Positions 1-15,190 are shown, counted from the first letter of the stretch. The stretch: 64,000 nucleotides of DNA from Ziziphus jujuba (GCF_031755915.1 NC_083387.1:20853001-20917000); one strand, 5' to 3'. The notes: generated from the sequence alone by a model not told the origin. Translations and numbers: made by a program.

Positions 1-948
1 TGGCTTATTAATTATTCTATGTTTATAATTGTTTAAATTATATGGATATAACATGTGCTATGTACTTAACATGCCATTTTGGATAGGTGGTGCCATATAA
101 TTGCATCATTTGATATATACAAATGCATAATAATATTTGTTTTATCTAGATAATATTATCATGGAAAAGCCTAATTAATTAATTTAAAATATTGAATGGG
201 TGAAGGTTAAAAATTAATTCAATTAATTTGAAACCTACGGGCTCCATTAAGGGTCCAATAATAAAATGATTATGTGATGCCCCAACGGATAAGCTTGACT
301 AGATTTTATTGGATTGAATCTAAAATAATTTCAAAATTTTAATGAGGTTGTACGGCCCAACGTCGACAATGGTTAAATATTAAAGATAATTTTGAAATTA
401 AATTAATGATTATTACATTCAATTTTAATAACATTAATAATCCTCCCAACGAGGCTCTGCTATTGTTATTAAAAGCCTAAAAATTATTGAAACAATGGTT
501 GATTTCTAAAATTAATTTTAAATGATGTGTGTTTGTGTTATCTGAGAAGACTTTGTCTATGGAGATAAGTTTTTAAGTAGTCTTTGACCCACCTCACTTT
601 TTCTTAGGAGCTGACTTGGTAAGACACTATACATATTGGGTATAAAAAGTTTTAATTTCAAGTGGTATGTGTTGATGTTATCTAAGAAGGCTCTGTCAAA
701 AGAGGTCAGTTTTTAAGGAGTCTGAGACCTACCTTACCTTTCCTAGGAGCTAACTTAGTAGGACATTAAAACGTACCATGTTCAAAGTTTAATTTATTAC
801 AAATGTCTTGGCCAACGTAAGGATTTGTAATGGAAATTAAATTATAGTTGCAATAAACATTAATAATAAGTAGTTTAAGGTATCTACATATTTGTATGTT
901 TGTTATGTTGATTACGTGTTAATATGTATGCATTTTAATTTTCAGAAA
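1..948 (+). other. Non-coding leader of copia-C, AT-rich
   Basis: I see no coding sequence here. The stretch lies directly upstream of the gag start of a decayed copia element and is probably its untranslated leader, possibly with part of a 5' LTR that begins before the window. I could not match it to the 3' LTR at 5432-5926 and found no clear primer binding site, so the 5' end of the element is either outside the window or lost. It contains an imperfect direct repeat, listed separately. Confidence 0.45.
525..770 (+). repeat. Imperfect direct repeat in copia-C leader (two ~106-bp copies)
   Basis: Copies lie at about 525-630 and 665-770, roughly 139-140 bp apart. Shared blocks in the same order include a TTATCT-AGAAG box, a GTTTTTAA-AGTCT box, CC-ACCT-AC-TTT and TAGGAGCT-ACTT-GTA-GACA. 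The copies differ by scattered substitutions, so the duplication is old. Function is unknown. Confidence 0.6.
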
Positions 949-3900
949 ATGGCATCCTTTAATCCTCTAACTACAATTTTGAATCAAAAATTATTGGATG
1001 GAAATAACTACAATCTATAGAAAACCAATCTTTACATTGTCCTTGATTTTGAGAGAATAAAATTAATTACAACAACTCTGAAACCCCAGGAGCCCGCTAC
1101 TAATGCTTTAGAGGAAACTAAGAAGCAATTTGCAAACTGGCAACGGACGAATACAACAGGTTGCTGTTATATTCTTGCCAACGTTGTAGAACATCTGCAG
1201 AATCAACTTGATAATCTAGAGTGTGTATCAGAAATAATTCAGACTCTAGATGGGATGTTTGCTAAAAGTAGCAGTACTATTAGACAAGCAACTATAGGGG
1301 CACTAATGGACACTCATATGACTAAAGGAAGTGTGCAGAACCATTGTCTAAAGATGATGACGCACATCAGTACTGCAAAAGTGATGAGGGCTAAGCTGGA
1401 ACAAGAGATGAAGATAGACATGATCTTGAAATCTCTACCGGATAGTTTTAGTCATTTCAAAATGAACTATAATATGAACAAACTAAAGCTTACTCTTATT
1501 GAACTGATGCACGAGCTTGACAGTGCTGAAAGATCTCTCAAGAAGTAAGGAATTGCTTAGCATGCTGAAAGTTCCTCAAAACCTAAAGGGAAACTTAAGG
1601 GTGGAAAGAAGAACAAGAAGCAGAAGGGAACAAGTCCAGCTATCAAACTAGCTACAATGAAGAAGCTGAAAGGCAAGTGTTTCAAGTGCAGACAGAAAGG
1701 TCACTAGAAGAAGGATTGTCCTAAATCAGGTATGGATAATCTAAATGTTGTTGAGGCTTGTTTAGTGGAGAATTACAATGATAAATGGATCATTGATTGA
1801 GGAGCCACTAACCATGTTTGTTACTCTTTACAGTGGTTCAAACAAAGCAGCCCACTCAGTAAAGAACAAAGAAGCTTCAAGTTGGGAAACGGGGAATATG
1901 TCTCCGTAATGACAGTAGGGCTAATGGAGTTATATTTTAATAACAAAATTTTAAGTTCATTAGTCTGTTTGTTTGTTCCAGATTTTAAGAGGAATTTGGT
2001 TTCTGTTAGTTATTTAGTTGAACATGGTTTAACAGTATAGTTTAATTCCTCAGTTTTAATAAAAAGTAATAATACTTTTATTTGTTCCGGATTATTGATG
2101 AATGGTTTATATTTTTTAACTTCTTTGTCTTATAGTATAAATTCCATTGAAAATACTGATGATGAGAAAATTTCCTTATCTAAGAAAGGGAAGGTTTCAA
2201 ATAAAACCTATCTATGGCATTTGCAGTTAGGTCATATTAATTTTAGCAGAATTCATGGTTTGGTTAAAGGTGGAATTTTAGATTCCTTGATCTTTGAACC
2301 TATACCCATATGTGAATCATGTTTAGAAGGTAAAATGATAATGAGGCTTTTCAAGACCAAAGGAAACCATGCCACCATACAATTAGAATTGGTACATACT
2401 GATATTTGTGGACCAATGAGCATTCAAGCCAGGGGTAGGTATGAATATTTCATCACATTTACTGATGACTACTTAAGATATGATTGTGTTTACCTAATGC
2501 GCCATTAGTCTAAAGTTTTCGATAAATTTTGAGAGTATAAGGCTGAGGCAGAAAAGCAATTGGGTGTCCAAATCAAGCAGCTTCGATCTGACTGAGTCGG
2601 TGAATACTTTTCTGGAGAGTTCAAGTTTTACTTGGCCAAAAAGGGGATAGTTTCTCAATTATCATCTCTTGGAATGCCCCAGCAAAATAGAGTCTCTTAA
2701 AGGAGAAATAGAACCCTTTTAGATATGTTGAGATCAATGCTTAGTTATTCATCATTACCTGAATTGTTCTAGGGCTATGCCTTAGAAATAGCTGTATACA
2801 TACTAAACTTGATTCCATCTAAATCTGTTTCAAAGACACCTATAGAATTATGGAAAGGGCATAGACCCAGTTTAAACCATATTCGGATTTGGGGTGCCCC
2901 AGCATATGTCTTAGCACAGAAATCTCAAAAATTGGAATCTCATATAGAAATATGTATGTTTATTGGCTACATCAAGGGAATGAGAGGTGAAATATTTTAT
3001 AATCTAAAGGAAAAGAAGGTGATTATAAGTACTCATGCCACTTTCTTAGAAGATGATTATATGAACAATTTAAACCTAAGAGTAAAGTGGTTCTTGAAGA
3101 GTTTGACTCAATTCGAGATCCATCAGAAACTCCTAGTTTTCCACCTCTATTTCCTGTTAATGTTCAAAGAGGAGAAAACGTATAAAATGTACCCACAAGT
3201 GAACAAACATAGGAAACAGCTCAGGACCAAATTCAAAAAACTCAAGAACAAGAACATAATAAAGAGATTGGTAATCCACCTGAACCACAAAACTTGGATC
3301 CTTCTGTACATGTAAAACAACCAGTGCAGCAAACTCCTAGTGGGAGAATGATGTGTAAACCTACAAGGTATGCCTTATTAGGAGCGACTTATGAAGTCAT
3401 TTTGGATAATCTTGATGACGACCTTACCATATACAAAGAGGCACTGGAGGATATTGACGTGCAATAATAGAGAAAGGTCATGGAAAGTGAGATGGAATCT
3501 ATGGATTCTAACTCAGTCTAATCTATTGTAGAAGCACCTAAAGGGATAAAACCAATTGGGTGTAAAAGGATCTACAACAGAAAGAGAGAAAGCTAGATTG
3601 GTGGTAAAAGATTATACCCACAAAGAGGGCATAGATTATGATGAAACCTTTTCGCCAATAGGTATGCTTAAATTTGTTCAGATTCTCTTAACTGTAGCAG
3701 CAGCTATTGATTATGAGATTTGGCAAATGAATGTCAAAACAGCTTTTCTAAATGGGGAGCTGAAAGAGGACATCTATATACAGCAACCGGAAGGGTTCAT
3801 AACAAATGGTCAAGAAACCATGGTTTACAAGTTGCATAGGTCAATTTATGTACTTAAGCAAGCATCTAGGTCATGGAACATCAGGTTTGGTCAAGTTATC

Positions 3901-4620
3901 AAATCATACTATTTTGAGAAAAGCCTTGATGAACCATGTGTAACATTCAAGGTATAGTGGTAATCTTTCTGGTTCTTTACGTAAATGACATTCTGTTAAT
4001 TGGAAACAGTGTGGATGTATTGTCAAACGTAAAGGGTTACTTGAAAGAGTAGTTTGATATGAAGGATTTAGGTGAAGCTAACTATATTTTAGGAATCAAA
4101 CTTTTATGAAATCGGAAGAATAAGGTATTAGCTCTATCCCAAGCTTCCTACATTGATAAAATAATGACTAGGTTTGGCATGAACAATTTGAAAATTGACT
4201 TCTACCCTTCAGACATGGAATTCATCTTCTAAGGAGCAATCACCAAAAACTCCCAAAGAGAAAGAACTCATGAATAACAAACCTTATGCTTCAGCTATTG
4301 GTAGTCTCATATATGCCATGCTATGTACCAAGTCAGATATTTGCTATGTAGTGAGAGTCTTAAGCTGGTGTCAATCATATCCCAGAGTATAATACTAGAC
4401 TACAGTGAAGTATATACTCAAGTATTTTAGGAGAATGAGGGACTATATGCTTGTATATTCCTCTGGGAGTCTAGAACAACACTTGGTTATATAGATTTAG
4501 ATTTCCAAGGGGATACTAACTCTAAAAATTTAGCAGATCCTTTTATAAGACTCTTCTTGAATGTGTGTTTGAGAAGCATTTAAATTGTATGGGTCTTAAA
4601 AGGATCCTAGGCTTACTTTA
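949..4620 (+). pseudogene. Copia-C gag-pol, degenerate Ty1/copia polyprotein
   Basis: Decayed Ty1/copia polyprotein, normally encoding capsid, protease, integrase and reverse transcriptase/RNase H. The ATG at 949 opens a frame that stays in register to about 3950, broken by many point stops (for example 1018-1020, 1705-1707 and 1798-1800). Visible parts in order: gag (about 1255-1548), a CCHC zinc knuckle at 1678-1720 with a stop inside it, a protease motif at about 1795 whose D-S-G serine is a stop, the HHCC pre-integrase motif (YLWHLQLGH then CESC, about 2205-2320), the integrase core start (HTDICGPM, about 2395), and RT from about 3556 (ARLVVKDYTHKEGIDYDETF). After a +1 shift near 3948 the RT catalytic box reads YVND, with the first Asp changed. 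Most of RNase H is missing; a short tail ends in NLADPF. The element is inactive. Confidence 0.9.
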
Positions 4621-5431
4621 GAGTAAGTGGGAGTTGGTTACATTTATACTCTGGGAGCAAGACTAATTGTAATTTCATTTTCTAATTTAATGGTATGAAT
4701 TTTTTAAATTCTTATGCACACTTTGTTTTACATATAAGCTCCAGATTAATTATGTAGTATATGATCATATGGATACATTCATAGAAGACATGATCCTAGG
4801 TTCTCATATTAATGAATTGTCTCATAGTTATTAAATAAAGCTTGGCACTTTATTTAGATGCAATATTTTATGAAATAATCTATCGTGATTATTATAAAAT
4901 ATTGGAATAAATTATAGTTATTCTGAGAGGATCGAAAGAGATTTAATTAAGGATAATTTTTTGTAAAAGGAATTAAATCTCAAGAAATATTGGATATGTT
5001 ATTTTTTCTTAATCCTGAGTATATTATAAATAGGTAATTAAGTGGCTATGATTCTTTGAGTTATCAATAAGTAAGGTCTATTTTGAACGGCCAATATCTT
5101 GGTGATTTAGGAATTATCATCCTTTGATTACTAAGTATTTATGAAATATATAAAGTGGAATTTGTATGAAATATACTCTTAACATGTTTTGGTACTCAGG
5201 TATTGAAAGTCATTGGCCAGTGCATTGGATCCCGTTAGCGAAACTGATAAGTTAAGAGAATAAATAATTAATTGATTGACAGAAATTATTATCAATTAAT
5301 TATTGATATTTTACAAAGGAAAAATACATTTAATATAAACGTTATTAATCTTAGAGTTCACATCTGTGCCTTTAATGCAGTAGCACTATATGAGATCAAA
5401 GTTCCAGGCTTACTCAGAACAAGTGGGAGAT
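4621..5431 (+). other. Copia-C 3' non-coding region with two polypurine-tract-like boxes
   Basis: No coding potential. A polypurine-like AAGTGGGAG ends at 4633 and is followed by a sequence resembling the start of the LTR at 5432. A second box, AAGTGGGAGA, ends at 5430 directly before that LTR. The bases before each box are also alike (AGGCTTACT). This suggests two related copia 3' ends in tandem, or an older LTR remnant at about 4634-5330 next to a better-preserved one. Confidence 0.4.
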
Positions 5432-5926
5432 TGTTGGATTTATGCTCTTAAAGCAAGCTAATCCATGATCAGGAGCCTTGATTAATAATAGGCCGTGAGA
5501 TCCCCAAACTAGCTCATTAAATGACAAAGTCCATTTAACTGATTATTAAGATACAATAAGGAGCCCATTAATTTGGCCCAAGATGTTATGGAACCCTGGA
5601 AAGATTAGGGTTATCAGTTTATAAATACACTGCTTACGAGCCTCTAGATAAAAGTTTTTACATATTATTTTCTAGAGAGTGTGAATCTCAGTAGACGATA
5701 AAACACCTTGAAAGAAAAATAGAAACTGTGAGTTTCCGAGTGTTTTTCTCATTAACCTTCTTGTTTCTTTTGTGATCAAGTGCACCCAAACACAAATCTG
5801 TCACTTGGAGAATAGTTTGGAAGATCCCTGCACAAAAGGTTAGTAAAATATAATGGATAGTGACATAATTTATCACATGCTTTATTCAATCTTGATCAGG
5901 CTTACGTTGTATGTATGATTCCAACA
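5432..5926 (+). repeat. Copia-C 3' LTR (495 bp)
   Basis: Begins TGTTGG and ends CCAACA, a perfect 6-bp inverted repeat of the TG...CA type. It is preceded by a purine tract at 5421-5430. The right edge abuts ACTTTCATTGAG, part of the promoter block that also precedes the other DUF241 copies, so the edge is fixed by comparison. The matching 5' LTR was not found. Confidence 0.75.
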
Positions 5927-6095
5927 TTACTTTCATTGAGTTTTGAAAAGGATGAGATGCCTTTTTTCTACCTTTGCCTCCAATATATATCTATATAGTA
6001 GATTGCCAAAGGTAGGTTAGGGGAATTTTTAGAATCAATTCAAAAAATTTAAACATTCTAGAACTCTTTTCTACTTCCTGTGGAAAGAAACAAAA
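5927..6095 (+). promoter_or_regulatory. Promoter block of DUF241 copy 1, cut by copia-C LTR
   Basis: The block contains TTTCATTGA, a GATGAGAT-CCTTTT box, and a TATA-like AATATATATCTATATAG at about 5980-5998, followed by TTGCC and a short leader to the ATG at 6096. The same order appears before the copies at 44684, 52503 and 54542. Sequence upstream of TTACTTTCATT is replaced by the LTR. Confidence 0.6.
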
Positions 6096-6881
6096 ATGGC
6101 TTCTTACCATGTTTGTTCTAATAGCTTACCTTCCAGACTGCACCCATTCATTCCTGAATTCGACAAGAAGCTAAGTAGATTGAGATCTTTTGAAGCCACC
6201 TTTTCACAGACATCAACTTCAATTAGCTACAAATTAAGTGAATTTCAAGATCTGCATGATTGTGTTGATAGGTTGCTTTTGCTACCACTAAACCAGCAAG
6301 CCTTTTTCTCAAGAGAAGCATGAGAAATGTACTAATCATATTTTGGATGCATCTCTTAGGCTTTTCAACATATGCAACATAGCTAAAGATGCATTATTTC
6401 AAACGAAGGAATCTAAGTAAGAACTTCAATCAACTATTTGAAGAAAATGAGGTGGTGAAATTGAGTTGTCAAGTGAGGTTAGGAAATCTTAACATCAAGG
6501 AAAGTTGTGAAGAAGACAATGATCAAGGCTATTGGTGATCTGAAGGGAATTAAAAGTGGATGCACCTTCAACGAGAACAATGAAATAGTTGCAACATTAA
6601 GTGATGCTTAAGCAATCACTTTTATTGTATTTGAATCGTTGTTGTCCTTCATTTCGGAGCCAAAATCATGCTTGAAGCCTAATGGATGGTCATTCATTTC
6701 CAACATTGAAGTAGCTCATTAGACAAAAAATGAAGAAATTTGATAACTTGGTTTATTGAGAATGCACAAAACCAACTTGAAGAATTCGGTTGAGCATTCA
6801 CGATCTTGAAGAAGGACTTGAGAATTTGTTTAGGCATTTGATCAAAACCAGAGTTTCCCTTCTAATATCCTCTGCCACTAG
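6096..6881 (+). pseudogene. DUF241/BPS1-like gene, copy 1, broken
   Basis: Begins MASYHVCSNSLPSR, the N-terminal signature shared by the four copies here. The opening frame runs 75 codons to a stop at about 6323. Family sequence then continues in shifting frames (DASLRLFNICNIAKDAL, then a K-rich stretch, then LLSFISEPKS), ending in a TRVSLL-like tail and a TAG at 6881. Several frameshifts and stops make a full product impossible. DUF241 is a plant-specific family of mostly unknown function. Its 3' flank stops at 6950, where copia-A starts, and resumes at 43267. Confidence 0.85.
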
Positions 6882-6950
6882 TTAGAAAGAAATTAAATGA
6901 TGCAGCATATATGAAAAGGCATCCAAAGTTTATGTAGACCTAGATATCAA

Positions 6951-7206
6951 TGATAAAGTTTAGAGTTTTGGTGGAACCTCTTTCTCATTGATGTATAAGT
7001 AATTTATACAAAAAAGAATAACAGTATAAAAGGAAATACAGATATACAAGGTAACTAATTGATGTCCATGATATACGACATCAATTGTATGAAGTAATTA
7101 CAAATGACCAATTTGAATTGAATTATACGACTATAAAATTGGAATCTTCCTCTATATGGTAAGTTTCTTGAAATTTTAAAGGTTAAATAATATATTTCAT
7201 TTAACA
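6951..7206 (-). repeat. Copia-A 3' LTR (256 bp)
   Basis: Similar to 43004-43266. On the minus strand it starts TGTTAAATG and ends TTTATCA. The adjoining internal sequence, minus strand, is a polypurine-like ACTTTAAGGGGCA, as expected before a 3' LTR. Confidence 0.85.
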
Positions 7207-8829
7207 TGCCCCTTAAAGTTGGAGTAGGAAGGCAATGAACTCCGAACTTGTTCTAAAGAAGATGAAAAAGCGTCTTAGGTAATGGTTTAGTCAAGATATC
7301 TGCTGGTTGAGAGAAAGAATGTATAAAATGAGTTATAAGACTACCATGTGCAACTTTTTCCCTTACAAAGTGATAGTCTATTTCTATATGTTAGTCCAGG
7401 CATCAAACATTGGATTAAAGACATGTAAATAACATTTATTTTATCACAAAATAATTGAGTGAGTTGAGGTAAAGTAATGCCAATATCTTTTAAAATTGAT
7501 ATCTAAGTCAATTCTGCAGTTGTAGAAAACATGGAATGATACTCAGCCTCTAAACTAGACCATGCCACTGTTGGTTGCTTCTCTGAACCAAAGAGATAGA
7601 ATTGGCTCCAAGATAAATGCAAAAGTTAGTGGTACTTCGTCATGTAATAGGACACCTTGCCCAGTCTGCATCACAAAAACCATAAAGAGATCTAAGACTT
7701 TGAGTGAGAATCAAATACCAAAATTTTATGTACTATTGAGATATCGCAAAATGCGTTTGACGACCTTGAGATGAGCAAAAGTGAGATTATCAAAATGTTG
7801 CCAAAATTGATTAACATACTGAATGATATCAGGTCTAATGAAAGTCAAATATTGTAAGCCACCAATAAGACTTTGATATGTAAAAGCATCAACAAGATCC
7901 TGATCAAAACTACTAGGCTTTTCTTTAAGAATAGAAGGAGTTGAAATTGAGGAGCTATCCACCATACCAGTATGTATAAGCATGTCATTAATGTATTTGG
8001 ATTGCAAGAGATAAAAACTACCTTTAAAAGTTTTGACTTCAATTCCCAAAAAGTAATGCAAAGCTCCCATATCTTTAATAACAAATTCTTGACTGAGATG
8101 CCGAATGATATTATTAATAAAAGTATTATTATTACCAGCCATAATAATATCATCAACATAGACAAGAAAAAGAGTAGTAATATCACCACTACGATAGATA
8201 AACAATGAAGAATCAGCTTTACTACAAAAGAAACCAAGATGAAGGAATAACTGAGAGAGATATCAAGCCAGGTTCTTGGAACTTCTTTAAGACGATATAA
8301 GGATTTATCCAGTAGACACACATGATCTATTGAGAAATAATCTATAAAACTCAGTGGCTGCTCCATGTATATGCTTTCGTTAAGGAGACCATGCAAGAAA
8401 GCATTCTTTACATCTAATTGTCTAAGAGTCCAATTCATTGTTAGAGATAAAGAGATGACAAGACGAATAGTGGTTGATTTAACAACCAGACTAAATGTTT
8501 CATCATAATCAAGACTAGAGATTTGGGAGAAGACTTTAGCTACAAGTCTGGCCTTGTAGCGATCCATAGAGCCATCCTCTTTGTATTTGACGTGAAATAT
8601 CCATTTTGAACCAACAAAATTTGCATAAGATGGGTGAGGAACAACTGTCCAAGTTTTATTTTTGTGGAGAGCCGTGAGCTCTTCATTCATGGCATTAACC
8701 TAATTTGGATCCTTAAGAGTAGCATGAAGTATTTTTGGTTCCACAAGTGGTTTGTCAAGAATGGCAGTAAACAATTCAGTGGGTTTGAAGGATGGATCAA
8801 CAGCGGCTTGTTGTCTTGTGACCATTATG
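7207..8829 (-). pseudogene. Copia-A pol 3' part: reverse transcriptase and RNase H
   Basis: On the minus strand from 8829 leftwards: linker starting MVTRQQAAVDPSFKPTE, then RT (MNEELTALHKNKTWTVVPHP at 8690, GSKWIFHVKYKEDGSMDRYK, LDVKNAFLHG), a catalytic box FLVYVDDIIMAGN near 8150 with both Asp present, RT thumb sequence and a degraded RNase H to about 7230. One frameshift near 8200 splits the RT into two frames, and there are scattered stops. The 5' half of the same coding sequence continues at 35630, beyond the CACTA element. Confidence 0.9.
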
Positions 8830-9200
8830 CACTACAAAAAATTTGAGCAACCACTACAAAATTCTCACTGGCAAATATAAATTTGTCACTTAATATACAT
8901 ATTACATGACAAAAATAGTAATTGCCATCTATTTCGTTTTCATGTTCAAGTATGTGACAAATTCTTATTCGTCACGAAATTTTATCACAAATTTGGGCAA
9001 TGGCTATGAAGATGCTAATGGTAAATGAAAATTTGTCACTTCAATAGGTGATTAGTGACAATTTTTTTTTTTTTGGTAACTAATTTACTAAAAATATATT
9101 AGTATTACATTATCCATTTTACGGTGACAAAGGTGCATGTGTCACATAATACTCTCACATTATTATTTAAAATAATGTTAACTTAAAACGGCGCCGTTTG
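8830..9200 (+). repeat. CACTA left terminal and subterminal region
   Basis: Terminal CACTAC followed by repeated TTTGTCACTT, ATGACAAA, GTGACAAATT and GTCACGAAAT boxes in both directions. These are the kind of subterminal sites bound by CACTA transposase proteins; binding here is inferred. A diverged copy of the region is at 19683-20040. Confidence 0.75.
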
Positions 9201-9292
9201 AAAAATTGACCCAAACACACCATGCTGATTTTTAAAAAAAATACCCTAAATTTTCAAAAATTTCTCCATCTTCCTCTCGATCTCTTCTCTCA

Positions 9293-9540
9293 CGATCGCA
9301 TGACCATACAGACCGCCGTACTCATCAGAGCCCTCACCAAGGTCTGTTGTTGCACCTGTAAAATCTTCTCCGCCCAGGACTACACCATCGCCGCTAGCAC
9401 CATCGAGCATGACTCTGTTGCCTTCTTTGCCTGGAAGATTGAGACCCTAGAGGAGTACCGGTGGTGTACCGAAAATGCCCTTGATTGAGGCCGAGGTGGT
9501 GGATCCAATTCGATAATCGATGATGGTGGTTATTACGACG
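9293..9540 (+). pseudogene. Captured adenosylhomocysteinase (SAHH) fragment, copy 1
   Basis: Translation from about 9301 reads [14 protein letters not shown], then [39 protein letters not shown], a stop, and IIDDGGYYDAS. The order matches the conserved substrate- and NAD-binding part of S-adenosyl-L-homocysteine hydrolase, the cytosolic enzyme that hydrolyses S-adenosylhomocysteine to adenosine and homocysteine in the methyl cycle. About 80 codons are present; the parent enzyme is close to 480. There is a stop where the family has Trp, no start or end of the gene, and CACTA subterminal sequence directly upstream. It is a captured, non-functional fragment. Confidence 0.8.
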
Positions 9541-9606
9541 CATCCTTAATCACGACATGAAGTCGTGCAACCGGGTGGCAGCAAATCAGTGGCCTCGTTC
9601 AATTTG

Positions 9607-10450
9607 GCACTCTCTTAAGCTTTTAACCCATCTTTTTAATCATTTATAAATATCTACTCAATAGCATGAAATTTCAAGATATAATTGCTTTTAGAATTCG
9701 ATCCATATCTCAGTTTCAGCACTAGAACAAATCTAATCCTGTTTGGAAAATACTTATTAGTTTTCCCTCCTCAACTTAATAGCAATAAGTTGCCCAGTGT
9801 GCTTCAAGGTCTGATGCATGAAATAAATTCTTATATATATATATATAATTTTGTTTAAGTGGGCTTGCACACCTATTGCATTTAAATATTTAACATTCAA
9901 TTGGTTTCCCTTTTTTTTCCTTTTAAAAAAAAAAAAAAAAGGTTGGTGTTATAGATTCTATGATCAATGCAGCTATACACATATAAGGACAAATAAATGC
10001 TTTTTTCATTCCTTTGTAGAAGCCGCAGGAGAAATTATAGTTTGGAAAGAGAGAATTATGGTATGACAAGAAACCATAACAATATATAATCAATACTTAT
10101 ATATAGATAGAAAATATAAATATTATGTTAATTATGCGATGCTTTACTAATTAATCTTTTTTGACTAATATACCAACATAGATGATTTAATTTACAAGAA
10201 TCTGAATGTTGTGATTTAGAAAATCATTTTCACATATCTGACTCATCACTAACACCAAGATCAAATCGGCCCATATTTAAGTTTTAAAATCAAGCATCAT
10301 CGATTTAGTATGAATTGTCACGCGCAATATGGATCAAGTAAGAAGATATTTTTAATGATAGATCCATAGTCTCAATAATATGCTCGAGATGCAAGATCAA
10401 GAAGAATAAGGTCACACTTTTAAATAATATATATTATATATATATATATT
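9607..10450. other. No gene seen; unassigned DNA inside CACTA
   Basis: Homology between the two CACTA left arms ends near 9606. From here to the kinase tail I see only AT-rich sequence with a TA run at about 9836-9846 and an A-run near 9926-9940. It is probably flanking DNA of the receptor-kinase locus. Confidence 0.5.
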
Positions 10451-10454
10451 GAGC

Positions 10455-11152
10455 TCAACGAGCTTCAAGTGTAGTTATGGTAACGCTATTCAAAGAAACA
10501 GCTTCTCCTGATCTTGATGTTGAAGAGTTGGGATTGTGAGAGGTCTGCTGTTGGAAAATAAATGCAGGTGTGTTAGGTGGAGGAAGAGTGGTATCATTAG
10601 TCAGCATGGAAATAACCTCGGACATGGTTGGTCGGTCTGTTGCACCATCCTGCACACATAGTAGCCCAATGTGGATGCATTTTGAAACCTCCTCCTGAGC
10701 TGAAAATGGCTGACACAGTGTTGGATCAACTATATCCAACACTCTTCCTTCCTTCCATAACTCCCACATCTATATTACTCAAAAAGATCAACTTTGTTTT
10801 AGTATGAATCTCAAAATGATCAATTAATACTATGTTCATTTGTTTAAGTGACCAAGGTCTGCTAAAATGAGATTAACTTTCATAAATAGTTTGCAATGGT
10901 TTGCACATAATTTCTTTATGTGCACTTATTATTATTTTTTCTTTTAAGCTTTTCCCTAACTATAATTTGAAACAAAAGCTAGAAGTAAAAACTTCAAGAA
11001 AAGTACTTAAAGAACATAATCCCAAAATGAAAAACATAGATATCACAAAATGAACATTAAGAAAAACAAAACTTACATGTCCAATGAGATTCGGGAATGG
11101 GCTTCCATTGATATAATCAGTATTCTTTCTACCAGTAATGATCTCTATAAGT
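10455..11152 (-). pseudogene. S-receptor-like kinase 3' exons (detached tail, inverted)
   Basis: Two exons on the minus strand. The partial exon at 11152-11077 encodes LIEIITGRKNTDYINGSPFP and NLIGH, ending at a GTAAGT donor (11076-11071). The last exon at 10769-10455 follows an AG acceptor and encodes MWELWKEGRVLDIVDPTLCQ, RPTMSEVISMLT and a C-terminus ending TTLEAR. This is the end of a G-type lectin S-receptor-like Ser/Thr kinase: kinase subdomains IX-XI plus the C-terminal tail. It starts at the codon where the plus-strand kinase at 12118-15190 stops, so the two look like halves of one gene split by an inversion. Without a promoter or 5' exons it is not expressible on its own. Confidence 0.85.
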
Positions 11153-12117
11153 ATTAATAGGGTTCACTTTGCTCTCCTAAGATTAATATTTCAGTAGACT
11201 TAAATAAAATTTTAAATACATATTTAAATCTCAATTTTTGAAAAGATTGCTGATAAGTAAAGTTCTAATAAATAATCTTTTAAATTGTCATTATATATAT
11301 ATATATATATATTCATATATTCAAGGTTCACTAGTTGAGGAGGCAATAATGTTTTGTTCTACTGGACTATCTAGTCCATCTTATGGGTGTTAGATATTAG
11401 TGATATTAATATGATATAAAAACAAATAGGGACAAAGAAGAAAACTGATATAGTTTTTAATTTTTTTTAAATAAAAATCCACATAAATTGAAAATTTAAT
11501 TGATTTCAATTAAAGGATTCATTTTTCCTTACTAGGTTTTTAATTTAAAAAACAAAAATAAAGAAATATTAAACTAATATTATCATATATAATTTTCTAA
11601 TTCTACTCATAAATAACCAATGATAAATGTGAACTAGAAAGCCTGTTAAATTATTATTGATAATATATATAATAAAGTATAATGCAAAGGAAAATAATAG
11701 CGAGGAAAGGGATGTTCTGACCATCATACCGTCCAAAATTAGACCAATTGAATTTGTCTATCCTGTTTGATAATTTTTAATAAAAAAAATAATAAATAAT
11801 TTAACTAATATTAATAATTAATAATTTTTGGACGCTCAGAATATGAAGTAGACAACAAAAAAAGGATTGTCGACCTGTAACGTCAAGTTTTGGTGACAGC
11901 ACAGCGACGTTACTAACGGTTTGAAATTGTCAATAAGAAGATGCAAAAGTAATATTCATGGACTCAGTTGAGTCATGACCTTTTCTTACATCTATGGCTC
12001 CCCTTAATTAAGCCTAATATAATATTAATGAAAGACAACTTTCGTATGCAAATATTTTCAGCAAAAAGCTCTCCAATCCATTTAAATCATATTGTTATGA
12101 ATTATTTTACACATGCT
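11153..12117 (+). promoter_or_regulatory. Presumed promoter and leader of the split S-receptor kinase
   Basis: AT-rich sequence with a TA run near 11292-11312 and several TATA-like stretches (about 11580-11690). No defined elements could be assigned. If the inversion model is right, this DNA was turned around together with the 5' part of the gene, so the promoter still faces its exons. The open frame upstream of 12118 (from 11968) looks unlike a signal peptide and is treated as untranslated. Confidence 0.4.

Positions 12118-15190
<3,073 letters not shown>

Noticed and set aside
9851..10066. 71-codon open frame in CACTA interior
   Set aside because: Made largely of poly-Phe/poly-Lys from T and A runs.
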